DNA from: JAVBOD01 sp031551045
GTDB lineage: Bacteria; Bacteroidota; Bacteroidia; Bacteroidales; UBA932
Direction of reading: 5' to 3'
Assembly: GCA_031551045.1 (NCBI GenBank)
Contig: JAVBOD010000017.1
Location: forward strand, 1 to 23,866
Length of the DNA stretch: 23,866 nucleotides
The notes beneath the pieces were generated by a model. That model was not told the origin of the DNA, did not search any database, and saw only the letters and a list, made by a program, of their open reading frames with translations. Of this stretch, positions 20,941-23,866 are shown piece by piece; the first letter of the stretch is position 1; every line of letters begins with the position of its first letter. The translations under genes and the position numbers were made by a program.

Positions 20941-21028
20941 TACTGCCCCGTTAGGGCGTTTTTGTTCCATCTCCATTTTTCGTAGGGCGCTGCCCTACGC
21001 TACGGTATGCCGCGCTTTCAGCGCGGAA
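20941..21028 (+). repeat. Composite REP-like unit, left copy
   Basis: Three hairpins: GCCC/GGGC (20945-20957), CGTAGGGC-GCT-GCCCTACG (20981-20999) and CCGCGCT-TTC-AGCGCGG (21010-21026), with linker CTACGGTATG. It has the same order and orientation as the unit at 21641-21735. Confidence 0.65.
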
Positions 21029-21065
21029 GGAAGAGTTAATTATTCCACACAATAATACCCGGCAA

Positions 21066-21156
21066 CCGTCCCAAAGGGACAATATATCTTAGCGTAGGGC
21101 AACGCCCTACGAACTGAATCGATGTGCCCTCCCACGCCCCAAAGGGGCAATATATT
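21066..21156 (-). repeat. Composite REP-like unit, inverted copy
   Basis: Read on minus: ATATTGCCCC-TTT-GGGGCGT (around 21148-21136), then CGTAGGGC-GTT-GCCCTACG (21111-21093), linker CTAAGATATATT, then GTCCC-TTT-GGGAC (21080-21068). It begins 17 nt after the transposase stop codon. Confidence 0.65.
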
Positions 21157-21164
21157 ATCTTGCA

Positions 21165-21617
21165 CTAATCCCATAAATAACGCTCGTCGTATTCAACTCC
21201 ATATTCTTTCAGAAACAATAATAACTCCTCCTTGAATGTCATTTTCCGATGATGTTCCTTCTGATTTTCTATGTACGCAATTGTCTTATCTTTTATCGAA
21301 GGGCTTACCGATAATGCACAATAACCGTCTTGCCAACCGAATTTTTCATAACGTGTACCTTTTGTTTTTATCCAACGGCTACTATTCCTTTTTATGTCTT
21401 CCAATAATTTTGAAATAGAAACGGTACGCGGCTGCGATGCCAAAATATGAATGTGGTCTTCGGTGTTATTTATTTTTATAGGAAATCCTCCCAAACGTTT
21501 AATCGTATCACCAATGTAAGCATGCAGTTCCAACTCTACATCATTTCCAATATAAGGAACATGATTTTTAGTACTGAAAATTATATGCGTATATAGCTGG
21601 GCTAACGATTGCGGCAT
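21165..21617 (-). CDS. IS200-like Y1 transposase, REP-associated (RAYT)
   Basis: 150 aa. Y1 transposases of the IS200/TnpA-REP family cut and join single-stranded DNA at hairpins. The HUH metal-binding pair is in DHIHIL (His55, His57). The catalytic tyrosine is most likely Tyr115 in AYIENQKEHH. The C-terminal EELLLFLKEYGVEYDERYLW is typical of this subgroup. The frame is complete and undamaged. Three composite hairpin units flank the gene, as expected for a RAYT and its REP sequences. It interrupts the rnf operon on the same strand as the operon, so it may be transcribed along with it. Confidence 0.92.
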   Translation of the reverse strand: MPQSLAQLYTHIIFSTKNHVPYIGNDVELELHAYIGDTIKRLGGFPIKINNTEDHIHILASQPRTVSISKLLEDIKRNSSRWIKTKGTRYEKFGWQDGYCALSVSPSIKDKTIAYIENQKEHHRKMTFKEELLLFLKEYGVEYDERYLWD

Positions 21618-21640
21618 ATTCTTTTGTTTCTTTTATTTTT

Positions 21641-21735
21641 ATATTGCCCCATTCGGGGCGTATACATTTTTTTTGTTACATAGGGCGACGCTTCGCTTTG
21701 CCCTATGCTATGATATAGTGCGCCTTCGGCGCGGA
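21641..21735 (+). repeat. Composite REP-like unit, right copy
   Basis: Hairpins GCCCC-ATTC-GGGGC (21646-21659), CATAGGGC/GCCCTATG (21679-21686 with 21700-21707, 13-nt loop) and GCGCC-TTC-GGCGC (21720-21732), linker CTATGATATAGT. A direct-orientation counterpart of 20941-21028. The remaining 100 bp up to the rnfC stop show only a weak G/A-rich imperfect palindrome. Confidence 0.65.
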
Positions 21736-21834
21736 GCTACATTTATTTATTCATTAAATAGAATGGCATTGAATTTTCTATTTCTCACTTTCGTATCTCC
21801 TCCCTCCTGTGGAGAGAGGTAGGGAGAGAGACTT

Positions 21835-23169
21835 TTACTTCTTCGGCCGTGTGCGCATGATTTTCAGCACTTCGGCTTTGCCTAAACGAATGTAGTCCAA
21901 CAAGGGAATTTGCGCCGGGCAGGAATACAAACAACAACCGCATTCAATGCAATCCTGCGCTTTGTTTTCTTCCAACTCGCCGAACATGTTGCGTTGCGCC
22001 TGCCTTACCAGCAAATACGGCTCCAAGCCCATAGGACATGCTTGCACACATTTTGCACAACGAATACAGTTCGATGCTTCTTTGCGTTTGGCTTCGTTTT
22101 CCGGAATCATCAAAATGGCGCCGGTAACTTTCGAGGTGGGCGCATCCACGTTTATCATAGCCTTTCCCATCATCGGGCCGCCATTGATAATTTTTCCCGT
22201 ATCGTCGGGAATACCGCCGGCGAAATCGATTACGCGCGCCATGGGTGTTCCCATGCGCACTATCACATTTATTTGCCGTTTCACGGATTTTCCGGTAACG
22301 GTAATGCTGTTTTCAATCAGCGGTTTATTTTTCTGAACGGCCTCGTACACAGCCAGGGCTGTTCCTACGTTTTGCACTACAGCGCCCACGTCGATCGGTA
22401 AACCCATCGACGGTACCTGACGGCGAATGACCGCATCAATCAATTGTTTTTCGCCGCCTTGCGGGTAACGTTTTTTCAACGGAACAATCGTTACCGCATA
22501 CTTATTTTTAGTGATGATTTCTTGCAAATGGGCAATGGCATCAGGTTTGTTCGTTTCGATTCCGATGTATGCTTTTTCTACATTCAGCGCTTTTTTCAGC
22601 AACAATGTCCCTATAATAATTTCCTCGCCCGATTCGAGCATCACGCGGTGGTCGGTGGTCAGGTACGGTTCACATTCCGCCCCGTTGATGATAATACATT
22701 CGGCCTTTTTACCCGGCGGCGGCGTGAGTTTCACATGCGTGGGAAATGCCGCACCGCCCAAACCAACAATGCCGGCAGCCGTAATTTTATTAATAATTTC
22801 TTTCCCGTCGGATGGTATTTCTCGTTTTATATCGCTTGTTCTGTCAATGCTCTCGTCCCATTCGTCGCCTTCTACCTGAATGACAATGGCCGTTTTTTTC
22901 AATCCGTTGAAATCGGCAACCGGCTCAATGCCTTGCACCGTGCCCGATACCGACGAGTGAATATTGGCCGACATAAATCCGCCGGATTTGGCAATAAGTT
23001 GGCCGGCTTTTACTTTGTCGCCTTTGTTCACTACAGCTTCGGCCGGCGCTCCGATATGCTGGCTTAGAAAAATAGCAACAGTTCCTTCGGGCGCTAAGGT
23101 TTCCAATGCGTTTTGCGCCGCCAGCTTATTGTCGTGCGGATGAATACCGCCTATGGAAAAGGTTTTCAT
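21835..23169 (-). CDS. rnfC: Rnf electron transport complex subunit C
   Basis: 444 aa peripheral subunit that docks NADH/NAD+ and carries FMN and two [4Fe-4S] clusters. Seen: the N-terminal FSIGGIHPHDNK and a lipoyl-like barrel (VNKGDKVKAGQLIAKSGGFM), the nucleotide/FMN region GIVGLGGAAFPTHVKL and INGAECEPYLTTDHRVM, an SLBB-like domain (ITVTGKSVKRQINVIVRMGTP), and clusters at Cys368, 371, 374, 378 and Cys407, 410, 413, 417. Length is normal. In Bacteroidales rnfB normally lies directly upstream; here the upstream neighbour is the HepT/MntA pair. Downstream the RAYT element separates it from rnfD. Confidence 0.97.
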   Translation of the reverse strand: MKTFSIGGIHPHDNKLAAQNALETLAPEGTVAIFLSQHIGAPAEAVVNKGDKVKAGQLIAKSGGFMSANIHSSVSGTVQGIEPVADFNGLKKTAIVIQVEGDEWDESIDRTSDIKREIPSDGKEIINKITAAGIVGLGGAAFPTHVKLTPPPGKKAECIIINGAECEPYLTTDHRVMLESGEEIIIGTLLLKKALNVEKAYIGIETNKPDAIAHLQEIITKNKYAVTIVPLKKRYPQGGEKQLIDAVIRRQVPSMGLPIDVGAVVQNVGTALAVYEAVQKNKPLIENSITVTGKSVKRQINVIVRMGTPMARVIDFAGGIPDDTGKIINGGPMMGKAMINVDAPTSKVTGAILMIPENEAKRKEASNCIRCAKCVQACPMGLEPYLLVRQAQRNMFGELEENKAQDCIECGCCLYSCPAQIPLLDYIRLGKAEVLKIMRTRPKK

Positions 23170-23171
23170 AA

Positions 23172-23232
23172 AGAGTCCCTCTGTCCCCCAAAGGAGGAAT
23201 TAAAATCAATAACTATATTTTTTTGATGCATA
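23172..23232. repeat. Degenerate G/C block upstream of rnfC
   Basis: GTCCCCCAAAGGAGGAATTA resembles the CCCC-AAA-GGGG words near pgi and the P-type ATPase. It lies in the 63-bp gap between hepT and rnfC, where an operon junction with rnfB would be expected. The remainder is AT-rich. Confidence 0.35.
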
Positions 23233-23571
23233 CTATTCGTTCAGTAATTTATGAACCTCTGCTTTCAGAAGTGGAAAATGTTTTATAACAATTTCATAAA
23301 TAAATTCATCACTAACCTTATCATACCCATGAGCTATTCTATTTCTTGTCCCTATAATTTTATAACTATTTTCTAAATGGAACTCTGGGTCACGATGTTT
23401 GATTCGATTTGTAGCTTCTCCGATAATTTCTATTCCTCGTTCAACAGCTCTCTTTGTTTTAATATCCTTTTCATACAAGTCAAAAGACATATTAGACTCT
23501 TTGAAGTAGCTTTCAACCTCGTCGATAGAGCGAATGATATCTCCGAGCCATGTTTTGATTTCACTATCCAT
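23233..23571 (-). CDS. hepT: HepT-like HEPN toxin (DUF86)
   Basis: 112 aa all-helical HEPN-domain protein of the DUF86/HepT family, the ribonuclease toxin of HEPN-MNT toxin-antitoxin pairs. The catalytic RX4HXY motif is intact in GTRNRIAHGYD: Arg76, His81, Tyr83. The tyrosine is the residue modified by the MntA partner in characterised systems. The helix KRAVERGIEIIGEATNRI is typical. It overlaps the upstream nucleotidyltransferase gene by 8 nt, so the two are coupled. Toxicity here is inferred from family membership. Confidence 0.93.
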   Translation of the reverse strand: MDSEIKTWLGDIIRSIDEVESYFKESNMSFDLYEKDIKTKRAVERGIEIIGEATNRIKHRDPEFHLENSYKIIGTRNRIAHGYDKVSDEFIYEIVIKHFPLLKAEVHKLLNE

Positions 23572-23863
23572 ACACTAATTGTTTTGTTGCATCAACTGTT
23601 TGTTTGAAATAAGGATTTATAATAGCCTTCCCTTCCAATAAATCAACAGGATGTTTTAAAATTTTTTCTAATGATGAATGGAAACTGAAATAATTATCGA
23701 CATAGTTGCCAAATTCGATTTTATCAAAATAAACGATCAAATCCACGTCGCTTTTTTCGCTAAAATCATCGCGTAACACAGAACCAAAAACAAAAAGCTT
23801 CGCCACCTTATGTGTTTTACATAAGGAAATCACGGCATCTTTATTTTTTTCAATCAGATTCAC
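23564..23863 (-). CDS. mntA: MntA-like nucleotidyltransferase antitoxin (possibly 5' partial)
   Basis: 99 aa as visible. Minimal nucleotidyltransferase with the GSX10DXD motif in FGSVLRDDFSEKSDVDLIVY (Gly27, Ser28, Asp39, Asp41). In characterised HEPN-MNT pairs this enzyme AMPylates the HepT tyrosine and silences it. The visible start is GTG at 23863, 3 nt from the window edge, so the true start could lie outside; the length is normal for the family. It is the first gene of the pair. Confidence 0.9.
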   Translation of the reverse strand: MNLIEKNKDAVISLCKTHKVAKLFVFGSVLRDDFSEKSDVDLIVYFDKIEFGNYVDNYFSFHSSLEKILKHPVDLLEGKAIINPYFKQTVDATKQLVYG

Positions 23864-23866
23864 TTT

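Larger units (their letters stand above)
20941..21735. mobile_element. RAYT transposase with flanking REP-like units
   Basis: A region of about 800 bp between rnfC and rnfD. It contains an IS200-like Y1 transposase gene bordered by composite hairpin units: one at 20941-21028 and one at 21641-21735 in the same orientation, and one at 21066-21156 inverted. Each unit reads roughly: small GCCCC-type hairpin, 20-30 nt, CGTAGGGC/GCCCTACG stem, CTACGGTATG-like linker, third hairpin. This arrangement matches REP-associated tyrosine transposases and their REP/BIME substrates. The exact ends of any mobile unit are not visible. Confidence 0.65.

Overview
The window looks like chromosome from a Bacteroidota bacterium, most likely order Bacteroidales. 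The 16S rRNA 5' end at the left edge, promoters of the TTTG (-33) / TAnnTTTG (-7) type, sparse Shine-Dalgarno sequences, a histone H1-like small protein, a FadL-like outer-membrane protein and an Rnf operon all fit this. I cannot assign a genus.

Layout. 1-363 (minus): start of a 16S rRNA gene with its leader and promoter. 364-3394 (minus): a beta-barrel outer-membrane protein and a Tyr/Ser-rich lipoprotein. 3671-10988 (plus): a housekeeping run of proS, an unrecognised conserved-looking gene, tilS, gpsA, a small DUF559 endonuclease-like gene, pgi and acpH. 11103-14483 (minus): a PduO-type cobalamin adenosyltransferase, a heavy-metal P-type ATPase and a MacB/LolD-like ABC ATPase. 14617-17156: mgsA (plus), a 2[4Fe-4S] ferredoxin and a mini-TPR protein (minus), then tRNA-Gln(CTG), an SRPBCC/AHSA1 protein and a DUF3795-GNAT fusion (plus). 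17408-17584 (minus): a histone H1-like gene. 17923-23169 (minus): rnfC, rnfD, rnfG, rnfE and rnfA of the ferredoxin:NAD+ oxidoreductase. 23233-23863 (minus): a HepT/MntA (HEPN-MNT) toxin-antitoxin pair.

The striking feature is how much the intergenic space has been colonised by small structured elements. (1) A DUF559 gene bounded by 25-bp inverted repeats (23/25 identical) sits between gpsA and pgi. (2) A REP-associated tyrosine transposase (RAYT, IS200-like) lies between rnfC and rnfD, flanked by three copies of a composite multi-hairpin unit of about 90 bp, with a partial solo copy about 10 kb away. (3) A perfect 33-nt palindrome occurs twice, once supplying the tilS stop codon. (4) There are ATCTGTG-type arrays, GAGCGAAGCGAAGAAT elements, CAAAGG arrays and CCCC...GGGG elements. 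The Rnf operon is opened at two internal junctions (C/D and E/A), and rnfB is absent from its usual place before rnfC, where HepT/MntA is found instead.

Physiologically, Rnf and the ferredoxin suggest ferredoxin-linked anaerobic energy metabolism. MgsA, GpsA and Pgi handle sugar phosphates. The rest is translation, tRNA modification, metal export and cell-envelope functions.
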